DNA from: Sphingomonas sp. PP-F2F-A104-K0414
GTDB taxonomy: Bacteria > Pseudomonadota > Alphaproteobacteria > Sphingomonadales > Sphingomonadaceae
DNA length: 64,000 nucleotides
Assembly (NCBI RefSeq): GCF_004340945.1
Contig: NZ_SLYD01000005.1
Location: forward strand, 372,001-436,000
Direction: 5' to 3'
Part shown: one piece after another, positions 35,735-44,113 of the stretch
How positions within the stretch are numbered: the first letter of the stretch is position 1
How the letters are laid out: each line of letters opens with the position of its first letter
Notes under the pieces: generated by a model
What the model was told of the DNA's origin: nothing
Databases searched by the model: none
The model's input: only the letters and a program-made list of their open reading frames with translations
Made by a program: the position numbers and the translations under genes

Positions 35735-37360
35735 ATGACCGCAAAGTCGGCGGCGACGCGTGCGCCCCGCAACATCAGTCGGGAATTCATGACCGGCGCC
35801 GTGACAGGCGCCGCGATCCTGCTGTTCGTCGGCACCGGCGGCACGGTCCTGGTCAAGGCGCTGGCGAATCTGCGCGGCAGCACCGCCGTGATCGACCGGA
35901 CACTGATCGCGGCGATGCTGCTGAACGTCGCGCTGATCCTGTTCGGCTGGTTCCGCTACCGTGCGCTCGCCGAGGAACTGAGCGACCTGACCGACGCCGG
36001 CCACCGCGCGCAAGCGCTGGCGCAACGCGATCCGCTCACCGGCTTCCTCAATCGCCGCAGCCTGTCCGAAGACGGTGCGACGCTGTTTGCCAGCGCCCGC
36101 CGCCGCGGCAAGGCAATGGCCATGCTGACGATCGACGTCGACCATTTCAAGAGCGTCAACGACCTGCACGGCTATGCGGTCGGCGACCTGCTGCTCGCCT
36201 ATGTCGCGGAGACGATCGCCGCGATCGCACCGAGCACCAGCCTGCTCGCGCGGCTCGGCGAGGACGAATTCGCCTGCGCGTTCGTGTTCGACTCCGCACA
36301 CAAAAACGTCGCTGACCGGATCGCCGAGCGGATGGTCGCCGGCCTCGCGCTGCCGTTCCGCAGCAATGGCGTCGACATCCATACCGGTGTATCGATCGGC
36401 ATCGCGCGCTCCGACAGCGACTGCGCATCGATCGACGCGCTACTGCGCAACGCCGATATCGCGCTGCATGCCGCCAAGACCGCTGGGCGCGGCCGCCATG
36501 CGTGGTTCGACCGATCGATGGAGCGCTCGCTGCAACTGCGCGGCGAACTCGAGACGGGCTTGCGAAACGCGATCCCGGCGCAGGAGATCGTCCCGTATTT
36601 CGAGCAGCAGGTCGACCTGACCACTGGCCGCATCACCGGCTTCGAGGTCCTTGCGCGCTGGGAACATCCGACCAAGGGCATCATCGCGCCCGACGTGTTC
36701 ATCCCGATCGCAGAGGAGATCGGATTGATTGGCGAACTGTCGTTGTCGATCATGCGCCAGGCGTTCGCTGCCGCGCGCGACTGGGACGCGGGGCTCACGC
36801 TGTCGGTCAACGTCTCGCCGCTGCAGTTGCGCGATGCGTGGCTCGCGCAGAAGATCATTAAGACGTTGGTCGAGACGGGGTTCCCCGCGAGCCGGCTCGA
36901 GATCGAGATTACCGAGAGCGCATTGTTCGACAATCTCCCGCTCGCACAGTCGATCGTGGGGAGCCTGAAGAACCAGGGCATCCGCCTTGCGCTCGATGAT
37001 TTCGGGACGGGCTATTCGAGTCTGGCGCATCTGCGGGCGCTGCCGTTCGATCGGATCAAGATCGACAAGAGCTTCGTCACCTCGATCCTGGATAATCCCG
37101 AGAGCATGGCGATCGTGAACACCATCGCGCGGCTGGGGGACAGCCTCAACCTGCCGACGACCGCAGAGGGAATCGAGGACGCCGTGATCGAGGAACGCCT
37201 GCGCGCCATCGGGTGCGCGAAGGGCCAGGGGTATCTGTACGGGCGGCCGCTCGGCGCGGCACAGGTCCGGCGGTTGCTGGCGGAGAAGCGGCTTTTGGCC
37301 CAGCGGCCGGACCGTGATGCGCCGCCGCCGCCGGGGATTGCGCCGCGGCTGGCGGGCTGA
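35735..37360 (+). CDS. GGDEF-EAL protein, probably a c-di-GMP phosphodiesterase with degenerate GGDEF
   Basis: A 541-residue inner-membrane protein with two N-terminal membrane helices (about residues 20-42 and 57-72). The GGDEF domain has RDPLTGFLNRRSL and IDVDHFKSVND, but its active-site loop reads Gly175-Glu-Asp-Glu-Phe (LGEDEFA), so cyclase activity is doubtful. The EAL domain starts with Glu304-Val-Leu (EVLARWEHP), an accepted variant. The other phosphodiesterase motifs are intact: NVSPLQL, EITESAL, LDDFGTGYSSLAHL, DRIKIDKSFV, TTAEGIE and KGQGYLYGRP. The protein is therefore expected to degrade c-di-GMP, with the GGDEF part perhaps regulatory. Confidence 0.92.
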   Translation: MTAKSAATRAPRNISREFMTGAVTGAAILLFVGTGGTVLVKALANLRGSTAVIDRTLIAAMLLNVALILFGWFRYRALAEELSDLTDAGHRAQALAQRDPLTGFLNRRSLSEDGATLFASARRRGKAMAMLTIDVDHFKSVNDLHGYAVGDLLLAYVAETIAAIAPSTSLLARLGEDEFACAFVFDSAHKNVADRIAERMVAGLALPFRSNGVDIHTGVSIGIARSDSDCASIDALLRNADIALHAAKTAGRGRHAWFDRSMERSLQLRGELETGLRNAIPAQEIVPYFEQQVDLTTGRITGFEVLARWEHPTKGIIAPDVFIPIAEEIGLIGELSLSIMRQAFAAARDWDAGLTLSVNVSPLQLRDAWLAQKIIKTLVETGFPASRLEIEITESALFDNLPLAQSIVGSLKNQGIRLALDDFGTGYSSLAHLRALPFDRIKIDKSFVTSILDNPESMAIVNTIARLGDSLNLPTTAEGIEDAVIEERLRAIGCAKGQGYLYGRPLGAAQVRRLLAEKRLLAQRPDRDAPPPPGIAPRLAG

Positions 37361-37385
37361 GGTTTTGCCAGCCACTCACACAGCC

Positions 37386-37489
37386 CCACCCCGGCGGAGG
37401 CCGGGGCCCAGTTGGAAAGGCTGCAGTAACGACGGACCGTCCCTCACCACCATCGTCTCCCAACTGGGCCCCGGCCTCCGCCGGGGTGG
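37386..37489. repeat. Palindrome with 30-base perfect arms
   Basis: The left arm (37386-37415, CCACCCCGGCGGAGGCCGGG and on) is complementary without mismatch to the right arm (37460-37489, ending CCGGCCTCCGCCGGGGTGG). The 44-base loop is unrelated. It is a different family from the others and only one copy is seen here. Together with the next repeat it fills the 312 bases between the GGDEF/EAL and mtaB genes; no gene is seen there. Confidence 0.85.
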
Positions 37490-37522
37490 TGTGCGGTGTA
37501 TAAGGCAGCCCCATAAGTTCTC

Positions 37523-37600
37523 GTTCTCCCGCGAAAGCAGTAGCCCAGAATCCAGCAGTGCTTCGATCGGTACCCTGGGCTCCTGCGTTCGCAGGAGAAC
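37523..37600. repeat. Diverged palindrome of the CCCGCGAAGGCGGG family
   Basis: GTTCTCCCGCGAAAGCAGTAGCCCAG at the left and CTGGGCTCCTGCGTTCGCAGGAGAAC at the right pair with several mismatches. The GTTCTCC and GGAGAAC ends match those of the family members at 29234, 32431 and 53447. Confidence 0.7.
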
Positions 37601-37672
37601 AGGACGTCGGATGCGTCACTACCACGATGCAAAGCGTGGACTTCGCCCCCCACCCCTCCTAAATCGCGCTCC

Positions 37673-38920
37673 ATGCCATCTGCCCCGCAGCCAGAGGTCA
37701 TCAGCCTCGGCTGCCGCCTCAACATCGCCGAAAGCGAGACCATCCGCGCGCTCGTCGCCGGGCGGGACATGGTCGTGGTCAACAGCTGCGCGGTCACCAA
37801 CGCCGCCGTGAAGGCGACGCGGGTCGCGATCCGCCGCGCGAAACGCGACCGGCCCGAGGCTCAGATCGTCGTCACCGGATGCGCCGCGCAGATCGATCCG
37901 GCGAGCTTTGCGGCGATGCCCGAAGTCGACCGCGTCGTCGGTAATGCCGACAAGCTGACGTATTCAGCTTGGAAGGCTGATGTAAAAGTCGTCGTCTCCG
38001 ACATCATGCAGGTCCGCGAGACCGCGCCGCACCTCGCCGCCAGCTTCTCCGCCCACGCGCGGGCGTTCGTCGAGGTCCAGAACGGCTGCGACCACCGCTG
38101 CACCTTCTGTGCGATCCCGTTCGGTCGCGGGCCGAGCCGCTCGGTCCCCGCGGGCGCGGTCGTCGAGCGGATCGCCGGGCTCGTCGACGCCGGCCACCGT
38201 GAGATCGTCCTTACCGGCGTCGATCTGACCAGCTACGGCCCCGACCTTCCCGGCGCACCGACGCTCGGCCACCTAGTCGAACGCATCCTACACCACGTGC
38301 CGAAGCTCGAACGCCTGCGTCTCTCCTCGCTCGACGGCATCGAGATCGACGACCGTCTCTTCGATCTGCTCACCACCGAGCGTCGGATCATGCCGCACGT
38401 CCATCTCTCGCTCCAGGCGGGCGACGACATGATCCTCAAGCGGATGAAGCGCCGCCATTCGCGCGCGGAAAGCGTCGCGCTGGTCGAGCGCCTCAAGACC
38501 GCGCGCTCCGACATCGCGATCGGCGCAGACCTGATCGCCGGCTTCCCGACCGAGGACGCGGCGATGTTCGCCAACACGCTCGCGCTGATCGACGACTGCC
38601 ACATCGTCCATCCGCACATCTTCCCCTATTCGCCGCGCGCCGGCACTCCCGCCGCGCGCATGCCGCAAGTCGAGCCAAAAGTCCGTCGCCACCGCGCCGC
38701 CCTCCTGCGCGCGGCTGGCGAGACAACTCGCGCGCGATGGCTGCAAACCTTGGTCGGCACATCGCAGGACGTACTCGTCGAACGCCCGGGCGACCGCGGC
38801 CATATCGGCAATTTCGCCGAAGTCGCACTGGACGAACCCGCCATACCCGGCGACATCGTCCGCATCACGATCACCGGCGCCACGTCCGACCGCCTCAGCG
38901 CAACACGAGAACCATCATGA
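37673..38920 (+). CDS. mtaB: tRNA t6A37 methylthiotransferase MtaB
   Basis: A 415-residue radical-SAM methylthiotransferase. The N-terminal cluster cysteines are Cys14, Cys39 and Cys70 (SLGCRLN, VNSCAVTN, VTGCAAQ). The radical-SAM site is Cys139, Cys143 and Cys146 (CDHRCTFCAIPFGRG). The GVDLTSYG and LSLQAGDDMILKRMKRRH segments are those of MtaB/YqeV rather than MiaB. It converts t6A to ms2t6A at position 37 of ANN-decoding tRNAs. The stop overlaps ftsY as ATGA, giving an mtaB-ftsY operon. Confidence 0.93.
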   Translation: MPSAPQPEVISLGCRLNIAESETIRALVAGRDMVVVNSCAVTNAAVKATRVAIRRAKRDRPEAQIVVTGCAAQIDPASFAAMPEVDRVVGNADKLTYSAWKADVKVVVSDIMQVRETAPHLAASFSAHARAFVEVQNGCDHRCTFCAIPFGRGPSRSVPAGAVVERIAGLVDAGHREIVLTGVDLTSYGPDLPGAPTLGHLVERILHHVPKLERLRLSSLDGIEIDDRLFDLLTTERRIMPHVHLSLQAGDDMILKRMKRRHSRAESVALVERLKTARSDIAIGADLIAGFPTEDAAMFANTLALIDDCHIVHPHIFPYSPRAGTPAARMPQVEPKVRRHRAALLRAAGETTRARWLQTLVGTSQDVLVERPGDRGHIGNFAEVALDEPAIPGDIVRITITGATSDRLSATREPS

Positions 38921-39852
38921 GCACCACCCCAACCTGGCACGACAAGCTGATCGGCGGCTTCAAGCGCACCTCCGACCGGCTCGTCGGCAACCTCGCCGGC
39001 CTCGGCGGCGCGCGGCTCGACAACGCGACGCTCGACGATATCGAGGAGGCGCTGATCGCGTCGGACCTTGGCCCCGAGACCGCCGGCCGCATCCGCCACC
39101 GCCTCGCCGAGGGCAGCTTCGAGCGCAACATGGAGGAACTCGGCATCCGCGTTATCGTCGCGGAAGAGGTCGAAAAGGTGCTCGCCACGGTCGCCAAGCC
39201 GATCGAGATCGACGCCTTCCCGCGGCCGCAGGTGATCCTCGTCATCGGCGTCAACGGTTCGGGCAAGACCACCACCATCGCCAAGCTCGCGCATCTGCTG
39301 ATGGAGCAGGATTACGGCGTGATGCTGGCCGCCGGCGACACCTTCCGCGCCGCCGCGATCGGTCAGCTCCGGACTTGGGCCGAGCGCGTCGGCGTGCCAA
39401 TCGTGACCGGTCCCGAGGGCGGCGATGCGGCGGGCGTCGTGTGGGACGCGGTCAAGAAGGCGACCGAGACCGGCATCGACGTGCTGATCGTCGACACCGC
39501 CGGTCGCCTCCAGAACAAGCGCGAGCTGATGGACGAGCTGGCGAAGATCCGCCGCGTGCTGGGCCGGATCAACCCTGAGAGCCCGCACGACATCGTCCTC
39601 GTCCTCGACGCGACCACCGGCCAGAACGCACTCCAGCAGATCGAGGTCTTCAAGGAGGTTGCAGGCGTCACCGGCCTCGTGATGACCAAGCTCGACGGTA
39701 CCGCGCGCGGCGGCGTGCTGGTGGCGGCGGCGGAGAAATACGGCCTGCCGATCCATGCGATCGGGATCGGCGAGGGGATGACGGATCTGCGCCCCTTCGA
39801 TGCGAACGAGGTCAGCCGGATTATCGCAGGTGTGGAGAGCGTTCGAAAGTAA
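38917..39852 (+). CDS. ftsY: Signal recognition particle receptor FtsY
   Basis: A 311-residue FtsY, the SRP receptor GTPase that docks ribosome-nascent chains at the inner membrane. It consists of the NG domains only; the long acidic N-terminal A domain of E. coli is absent, which is normal in alphaproteobacteria. Motifs are GVNGSGKTTTIAKLAHLL, AGDTFRAAAIGQL, VDTAGRLQNKRELMDELAKI and TKLDGTARGGVLV. The start at 38917 overlaps the mtaB stop. With ffh in the same window both parts of the targeting pathway are present. Confidence 0.97.
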   Translation: MSTTPTWHDKLIGGFKRTSDRLVGNLAGLGGARLDNATLDDIEEALIASDLGPETAGRIRHRLAEGSFERNMEELGIRVIVAEEVEKVLATVAKPIEIDAFPRPQVILVIGVNGSGKTTTIAKLAHLLMEQDYGVMLAAGDTFRAAAIGQLRTWAERVGVPIVTGPEGGDAAGVVWDAVKKATETGIDVLIVDTAGRLQNKRELMDELAKIRRVLGRINPESPHDIVLVLDATTGQNALQQIEVFKEVAGVTGLVMTKLDGTARGGVLVAAAEKYGLPIHAIGIGEGMTDLRPFDANEVSRIIAGVESVRK

Positions 39853-39869
39853 CACCTGCCCCGCGCCCC

Positions 39870-39943
39870 CCGTTCGTCCTGAGCGAAGTCGAAGGACTAG
39901 TCAGCTTGTGGCAATGTCCTTCGACTACGCTCAGGACGAACGG
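39870..39943. repeat. Palindrome of the CGTTCGTCCTGAGCGAAGTC family
   Basis: CCGTTCGTCCTGAGCGAAGT at the left pairs with the matching CTACGCTCAGGACGAACGG at the right with one mismatch, followed inward by CGAAGGAC and GTCCTTCG. A degenerate relative is at 15012. It lies between ftsY and yciB. Confidence 0.85.
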
Positions 39944-39971
39944 CATTTTACCGTGATTTCTGGATAATATA

Positions 39972-40607
39972 GTGACCAAGCCCCCGCTCTCCCCCGGCCT
40001 CCGCATGGCCATCGACTACGGCCCGCTCGCGATCTTCTTCGCGGTGAACTTCCTCACCCCAGGCCTGCCGATCGCGCGCGTGATCGCAGCCACCACCGCG
40101 TTCATCATCGCCACCATCGCCGCGATGATCGTGTCGAAGGTGAAGGCGGGGCATATCTCGCCAATGCTGTGGCTGTCGGGTGCGTTGATCGTCGTGTTCG
40201 GCGGACTGACGATCTATTTCCACGACCAGCGCTTCATCCAGATGAAGCCGACGATCATCTACGCGATGTTCGCCGCGATCCTGCTGTTCGGGCTACTCAC
40301 CGGGCGCCCGCTGCTCCAATCGTTGCTTGAAAGCGCGTATCCCGGCCTCACCGCCGAGGGCTGGCACAAGCTGACGCGCAACTGGGTCGTGTTCTTCATT
40401 TTCATGGCGCTGCTGAACGAATTCGTCTGGCGCTACACGCTGGCCGCGTGGGGCAAGGACGCCGGGTGGAATTTCTGGGTCGGCTTCAAGCTGTGGGGCG
40501 CGATCCCGCTCACGTTGCTGTTCGCGTTCGCCAATATTCCGATGCTGTTGAAGCATGGATTGCAAACGGGCGACAAGGCCGTGACCGACCTGCCGCCCGA
40601 AGGGTAA
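39972..40607 (+). CDS. yciB: Inner membrane protein YciB (septation protein A, IspZ family)
   Basis: A 211-residue membrane protein with about five helices and the family's patterns: DYGPLAIFFAVNF at the start, RFIQMKPTIIYAMFAAILLFG, then TRNWVVFFIFMALLNEFVWR and NFWVGFKLWGAIPLTLLFA. YciB takes part in envelope maintenance and cell division. The likely start is a GTG at 39972; an ATG at 40005 right before the conserved AIDYGPLAIFF is also possible. It follows ftsY after a palindrome. Confidence 0.92.
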   Translation: MTKPPLSPGLRMAIDYGPLAIFFAVNFLTPGLPIARVIAATTAFIIATIAAMIVSKVKAGHISPMLWLSGALIVVFGGLTIYFHDQRFIQMKPTIIYAMFAAILLFGLLTGRPLLQSLLESAYPGLTAEGWHKLTRNWVVFFIFMALLNEFVWRYTLAAWGKDAGWNFWVGFKLWGAIPLTLLFAFANIPMLLKHGLQTGDKAVTDLPPEG

Positions 40608-40637
40608 TCTCACTATCCGTCATCCCGACTCGGACAC

Positions 40638-40719
40638 GTCATCCCAGCGAACGCTGGGATCTCCCGGTTCTAGCCGAGACGACTGCCAACCGGGATACCC
40701 CAGCTTTCGCTGGGGTGAC
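40638..40719. repeat. Palindrome of the CCCAGCGAAAGCTGGG family
   Basis: GTCATCCCAGCGAACGCTGGGAT and ACCCCAGCTTTCGCTGGGGTGAC are each hairpins and also pair with each other, with a CCCGGTT/AACCGGG stem inside. Other copies are at 44916 and 47241. It lies between the convergent yciB and sodB genes. Confidence 0.85.
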
Positions 40720-40754
40720 GGTGGTTATTGAGGTCGGGGTTGTTCGAATTGGGC

Positions 40755-41369
40755 TCAGCCCGCGAGCTTCGCGTAGCGCTCGCCAACGACGTCCCAGTTC
40801 ACGATGTCCCACCAGGCCTTCAGATAGCCCGGGCGATCGTTCTTGTACGTCAGATAATAGGCATGCTCCCAGACGTCGTTGCCCAGCAGCGGCGTGCCCG
40901 GCTCCTTAGCGTCGTCCATCAGCGGGTTGTCCTGGTTCGGCGTGCTCGTCACCTTCAGCTTGCCGCTCGCGTCCGCGATCAACCATGCCCAGCCCGAGCC
41001 GAACTGCCCCGCACCCTTGGTGTTGAACTCTTCCTTCAGCTTGTCGAGGCTGCCGAAGTCGCGATCGATCGCCTCGGCGAGCTTGCCCGACGGGGCCTGG
41101 CCGTTCTTGGCCGCCATCGTCTTCCAGAAGAAGTCGTGGTTCCAGAAGCCACCGCCATTGTTGCGGACCAGCGGCGGCTGCGACGAGATCATGCCGAGGA
41201 TGTCCTCGATCGATTTGCCCTGCAGCGCGGAGTCCTTCTCGACACCTTCGTTCAACTTCGCGGTGTACGCGGCATGATGCTTGTCGTGATGAAACTTCAT
41301 CGTCTCCTGGTCGATCACCGGCTCAAGCGCATCATAGGCATAGGGCAGCGGTGGGAGTTCGAAAGCCAT
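40755..41369 (-). CDS. sodB: Superoxide dismutase, Fe/Mn family
   Basis: A 204-residue Fe/Mn superoxide dismutase. The metal ligands are recognisable: His27 in MKFHHDKHH, His in NHDFFWKTM, Asp in GNDVWEHAYYLTYKNDRP and the His of the same motif. The GGGFWNHDFFW and GSGWAWLI patterns fit the iron type of alphaproteobacteria. It detoxifies superoxide in the cytoplasm. The start at 41369 is followed by the usual AFELPPLPYAYDALEP. Confidence 0.97.
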   Translation of the reverse strand: MAFELPPLPYAYDALEPVIDQETMKFHHDKHHAAYTAKLNEGVEKDSALQGKSIEDILGMISSQPPLVRNNGGGFWNHDFFWKTMAAKNGQAPSGKLAEAIDRDFGSLDKLKEEFNTKGAGQFGSGWAWLIADASGKLKVTSTPNQDNPLMDDAKEPGTPLLGNDVWEHAYYLTYKNDRPGYLKAWWDIVNWDVVGERYAKLAG

Positions 41370-41486
41370 CAGGATTCTCCTTCGTGAATAGGGTCGGACG
41401 TCAAACGCCCGCACGCCCCAAATGGTCCCCACAAAGTCGTTACGCAAGCGTAGCGCGCGCCATGCGCACCCTGAGTTTGCGCCATC

Positions 41487-42110
41487 CTATCGCAGTCGAG
41501 GATTGGCTCCGATCGCATAATGGATCGGTTTGAACGTGCCGCCGTTCGAATCCGGTGCGGAACACGCCGTTAGGCCAATTACGAGATCCATCGCCGCGCG
41601 GAAGACGATCTGGTCGCCCGCCTTGCTGATCGGCGGCAGGACACTGAGCTTGCCCGTATCTGCGTCGATCGGCACGTTCATGAAACAGTTGAACGCCGTC
41701 GGAATCCGATCGGGGACCACGCCATAAGGCTCAAGCGCCGCCGCGAGATTGCCGAAACACCCCCGATGCGGAGTCAGCGTCGGATAGAAATGATGAAACG
41801 TGTCGTACGAGCACGGCGTCAGCAAAAAGTCGTGCCGGCCGACGTCATCCGCGACGATCTCCAGCATCGGCTGCGACCGGTTCGAATAGAGAATGTGACC
41901 CGTCGTAAGGTAGATCGTCTCGGCATAGTCAAGCGTCCGCCCCGAGGAGATGACCTCGTCGAGATCGTCGGCGTTGAACGCGAGCAGATCGGCAACCTGC
42001 TCGCCACGGGGGTCGATCACGGTCAGCGTCTCGCCCCGCGCGAGACGAAACGCGGTGCCGCCGCGCTCCGGAATCTCGACCACGGCTAGCGCGTCTGTTA
42101 CGCCCGTCAT
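41487..42110 (-). CDS. DUF1989 family protein (carboxyguanidine deiminase-like fold)
   Basis: A 207-residue DUF1989 protein, formerly called urea carboxylase-associated. Family motifs are ERGGTAFRLARGETLTVIDP, GEQVADLLAFNADD, LTPCSYDTF with Cys100, the HRGCFGNLAAAL segment with Cys118, AFNCFMNVPID with Cys142 and TACSAPDSNGG near the C-terminus. Two members, CgdA and CgdB, form the carboxyguanidine deiminase of bacterial guanidine catabolism. Here a single gene overlaps by four bases (ATGA) with a YqcI/YcgG gene, and no urea or guanidine carboxylase is nearby. A hydrolytic step on a modified guanidine or urea compound is inferred. Confidence 0.88.
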   Translation of the reverse strand: MTGVTDALAVVEIPERGGTAFRLARGETLTVIDPRGEQVADLLAFNADDLDEVISSGRTLDYAETIYLTTGHILYSNRSQPMLEIVADDVGRHDFLLTPCSYDTFHHFYPTLTPHRGCFGNLAAALEPYGVVPDRIPTAFNCFMNVPIDADTGKLSVLPPISKAGDQIVFRAAMDLVIGLTACSAPDSNGGTFKPIHYAIGANPRLR

Positions 42111-42814
42111 GACGATGCACCCTGATAGGAAAACGGGCAGCGCCAGACCTCGTCGACCGAGCGCCCGCTATACTGCCGAGCCTCGCTCATTTCGCCGTGA
42201 CGCGTCAGCATGGGATTGCGCGACCCTGCGATAGCCTCGTCACGCACCATGATCTTTTCGCGCATCGTTTCGTAACGGCCTTGCGCACGCAGGAGCGTGA
42301 ACTGGTCATGCAGATTGAAGACCATCGTCGGGCGCGCGAACTGTCGCGCGGGCCGGCTGGCATTGGGATGCAGGCCAACCACGAAGAACGCTTCGCCACC
42401 GAAGCTTAGCGAGAAATGCGGGCTGTCCGGATCGGCACTCACGCGCTCGTCGTAATCCTGTCCGCGCCAGACATCCTTATCGGATAGCGACTGGATACGG
42501 TTCCAGAGATGCCGCTCGAAGGTCGGCTCGTCGAACGTCACCGGCTCGTCGAACACGACGGCAAAGCTCCGGAACAGCGCCGGATCTGCGCGGTATGCGG
42601 CTGCGAAGGTCAAAAGACCGTCATGGATACGAACGTCGTCCCACGCGGAATCGATCCTATTGCAAGACAGCACTTCCAACGTGCCTTTTGCCACCGCGGC
42701 TTTTGCGCCGACACACGGGAAGGTCGCTTCCGCTATGTGATCGCGGAGCAGCGCGACGTGCGTGTCCTGATCCTTGTGGCGCCAGGGAAATAATGATGAC
42801 TGCTGGATTTCCAT
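42107..42814 (-). CDS. YqcI/YcgG family protein, GntA-like haem-dependent N-hydroxylase candidate
   Basis: A 235-residue YqcI/YcgG protein. The segment FPCVGAKAAVAKGTLEVLSC near residue 33, HLWNRIQSLSDKDVWRGQDY in the middle and FFVVGLHPNASRPARQFARPTMVFNLHDQF in the second half are characteristic. Studied members of this family, GntA of guanitoxin synthesis for example, are haem-dependent enzymes that hydroxylate the guanidino nitrogen of arginine derivatives. The gene is translationally coupled to DUF1989 (ATGA). No nonribosomal or other natural-product genes are near, so the pair may serve catabolism or signalling. The start at 42814 is the only plausible ATG though its ribosome binding site is weak. 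Confidence 0.85.
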   Translation of the reverse strand: MEIQQSSLFPWRHKDQDTHVALLRDHIAEATFPCVGAKAAVAKGTLEVLSCNRIDSAWDDVRIHDGLLTFAAAYRADPALFRSFAVVFDEPVTFDEPTFERHLWNRIQSLSDKDVWRGQDYDERVSADPDSPHFSLSFGGEAFFVVGLHPNASRPARQFARPTMVFNLHDQFTLLRAQGRYETMREKIMVRDEAIAGSRNPMLTRHGEMSEARQYSGRSVDEVWRCPFSYQGASS

Positions 42815-42962
42815 AGGAGCAAGGACGCTTTCCGACGCTACCCGTTCCTTGCATTGCCGTGGGTTAAGGCGATTACGGGGGCGGTTCGGCAGAACATCTC
42901 ACGACGCCTAATAGTAAATATCGCGTAACTTTAGAGAGTTGCCGGGTGCTAAACGCACAACG

Positions 42963-43304
42963 TCACGATGTGTCTGCTATAGAAAACCATTCCGCATAGG
43001 ACGTCGTCCTTGCCATATGCCGGTTCAAATCGGGGGCGCCATCCGTCCACCATACCGGGCCTCTTTCCCCGAGGCCTCGCTTAGCCGTGTCGACCGCGGC
43101 ATGTGCGGCATGCTCGCCTTCCACATCGCTGCGCCGTCGGGCTTGTGCCACAGCACGTCGCGCATCCATCAGATCGTGCACCAGACGATCCCGATCTGCA
43201 TCGGACAGATCGGGGTTCGCCTTGCGCCACAACCGACCGCGGACGACGATGTAACGACCGTCGGGCGTCGACAGCGGCGGGGCCTTGTCCGCGTTTCGAG
43301 TCAT
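42963..43304 (-). CDS. Conserved protein of unknown function, coupled to an SDR gene
   Basis: A 113-residue, strongly charged protein whose ATG overlaps the stop of the upstream SDR gene by four bases. It opens with a flexible stretch, then DGRYIVVRGRLWRKANPDLS and two helices (ADRDRLVHDLMDARRAVAQA and later ERGPVWWTDGAPDLNRHM). The RYIVVRGRLWRK pattern recalls a family I have seen in sphingomonads and rhizobia without a function. No signal peptide or membrane helix is present. Coupling to the SDR suggests co-expression, not necessarily a shared pathway. Confidence 0.7.
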   Translation of the reverse strand: MTRNADKAPPLSTPDGRYIVVRGRLWRKANPDLSDADRDRLVHDLMDARRAVAQARRRSDVEGEHAAHAAVDTAKRGLGERGPVWWTDGAPDLNRHMARTTSYAEWFSIADTS

Positions 43305-44098
43305 GCGGCGGTCTTGCCGTACTCCTGCCGCGTGACGGGATGGCTCGACGAGAGACCGCCGTCGACAGCGATCGCTTGCCCGTTGACGTAGCTCGCGTCT
43401 TCGGAGGCCAGGAACAGTGCAACCTTTGCCAATTCCTCGGGCTGCGCGCCGCGGTGGAGCGGGTTGAGGCGGCCGACGCGGTCCATCTTGTTCGCCTCGC
43501 GCGCGTAATCGAAGACGGGCTTGGTCATGCCGGTCTCGGTCAGGCCGGGGCAGATCGCGTTGACGCGGACGTTCGAGCCGGTGAGTTGCTGCGCGGAGAC
43601 GGCTGCGAGGTTGATGACACCGGCCTTTGACGCAGAGTATGCGGGCGAGCCGGCGCCCGAGCGGATGCCGGCGACGCTCGCGGTGAGGACGATCGCGCCC
43701 TTCCCTCGCTCGGCGATGCGCGGGGCGGCGTGCTTGATCGCGAGGAACGGGCCGATCAGGTTGACGCGCAGCACTTCGGTGATCAGCGCGACGTCGGTGT
43801 CGAACAGGTTCGCCATGCCGCCCGAGATCCCCGCATTGGCGAACATCACGTCGAGGCCGCCGAAGCTGTCGCAGGCGAGCGCGATGGTACGGATCACGTC
43901 CTCTTCGAGCCCGGCGTCGATGCGGATCGCCTTCGCCGCGCCGCCGGCTTGCGTGATCAGGTGCGCGGTTTCGTCCGCGCCCTCGGTCTTGTCGGCGACG
44001 ACGACCCTGCCCCCTTCGCTCGCGAACAGGAGCGCGGCGGCGCGGCCTATGCCGGAACCTGCGCCGGTGACGATGATGGATTTGTCGGTAAAGCGCAT
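43301..44098 (-). CDS. Short-chain dehydrogenase/reductase (SDR)
   Basis: A 265-residue classical SDR. The cofactor motif is TGAGSGIGRAAALLF, the NAG motif is FANAGISGG, and the active site has Ser in LTASVAGI and the YSASK pair. Asp36 in VVVADK suggests a preference for NAD. The C-terminal region carries ICPGLTETGMTKPV and GQAIAVDGGLSSS. The product is a 3-hydroxyacyl or other secondary alcohol oxidoreductase by family; the substrate is unknown. It follows the second SDR by 15 bases and overlaps the next gene. Confidence 0.92.
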   Translation of the reverse strand: MRFTDKSIIVTGAGSGIGRAAALLFASEGGRVVVADKTEGADETAHLITQAGGAAKAIRIDAGLEEDVIRTIALACDSFGGLDVMFANAGISGGMANLFDTDVALITEVLRVNLIGPFLAIKHAAPRIAERGKGAIVLTASVAGIRSGAGSPAYSASKAGVINLAAVSAQQLTGSNVRVNAICPGLTETGMTKPVFDYAREANKMDRVGRLNPLHRGAQPEELAKVALFLASEDASYVNGQAIAVDGGLSSSHPVTRQEYGKTAA

Positions 44099-44113
44099 CG
44101 CATGGTCCTTCGG

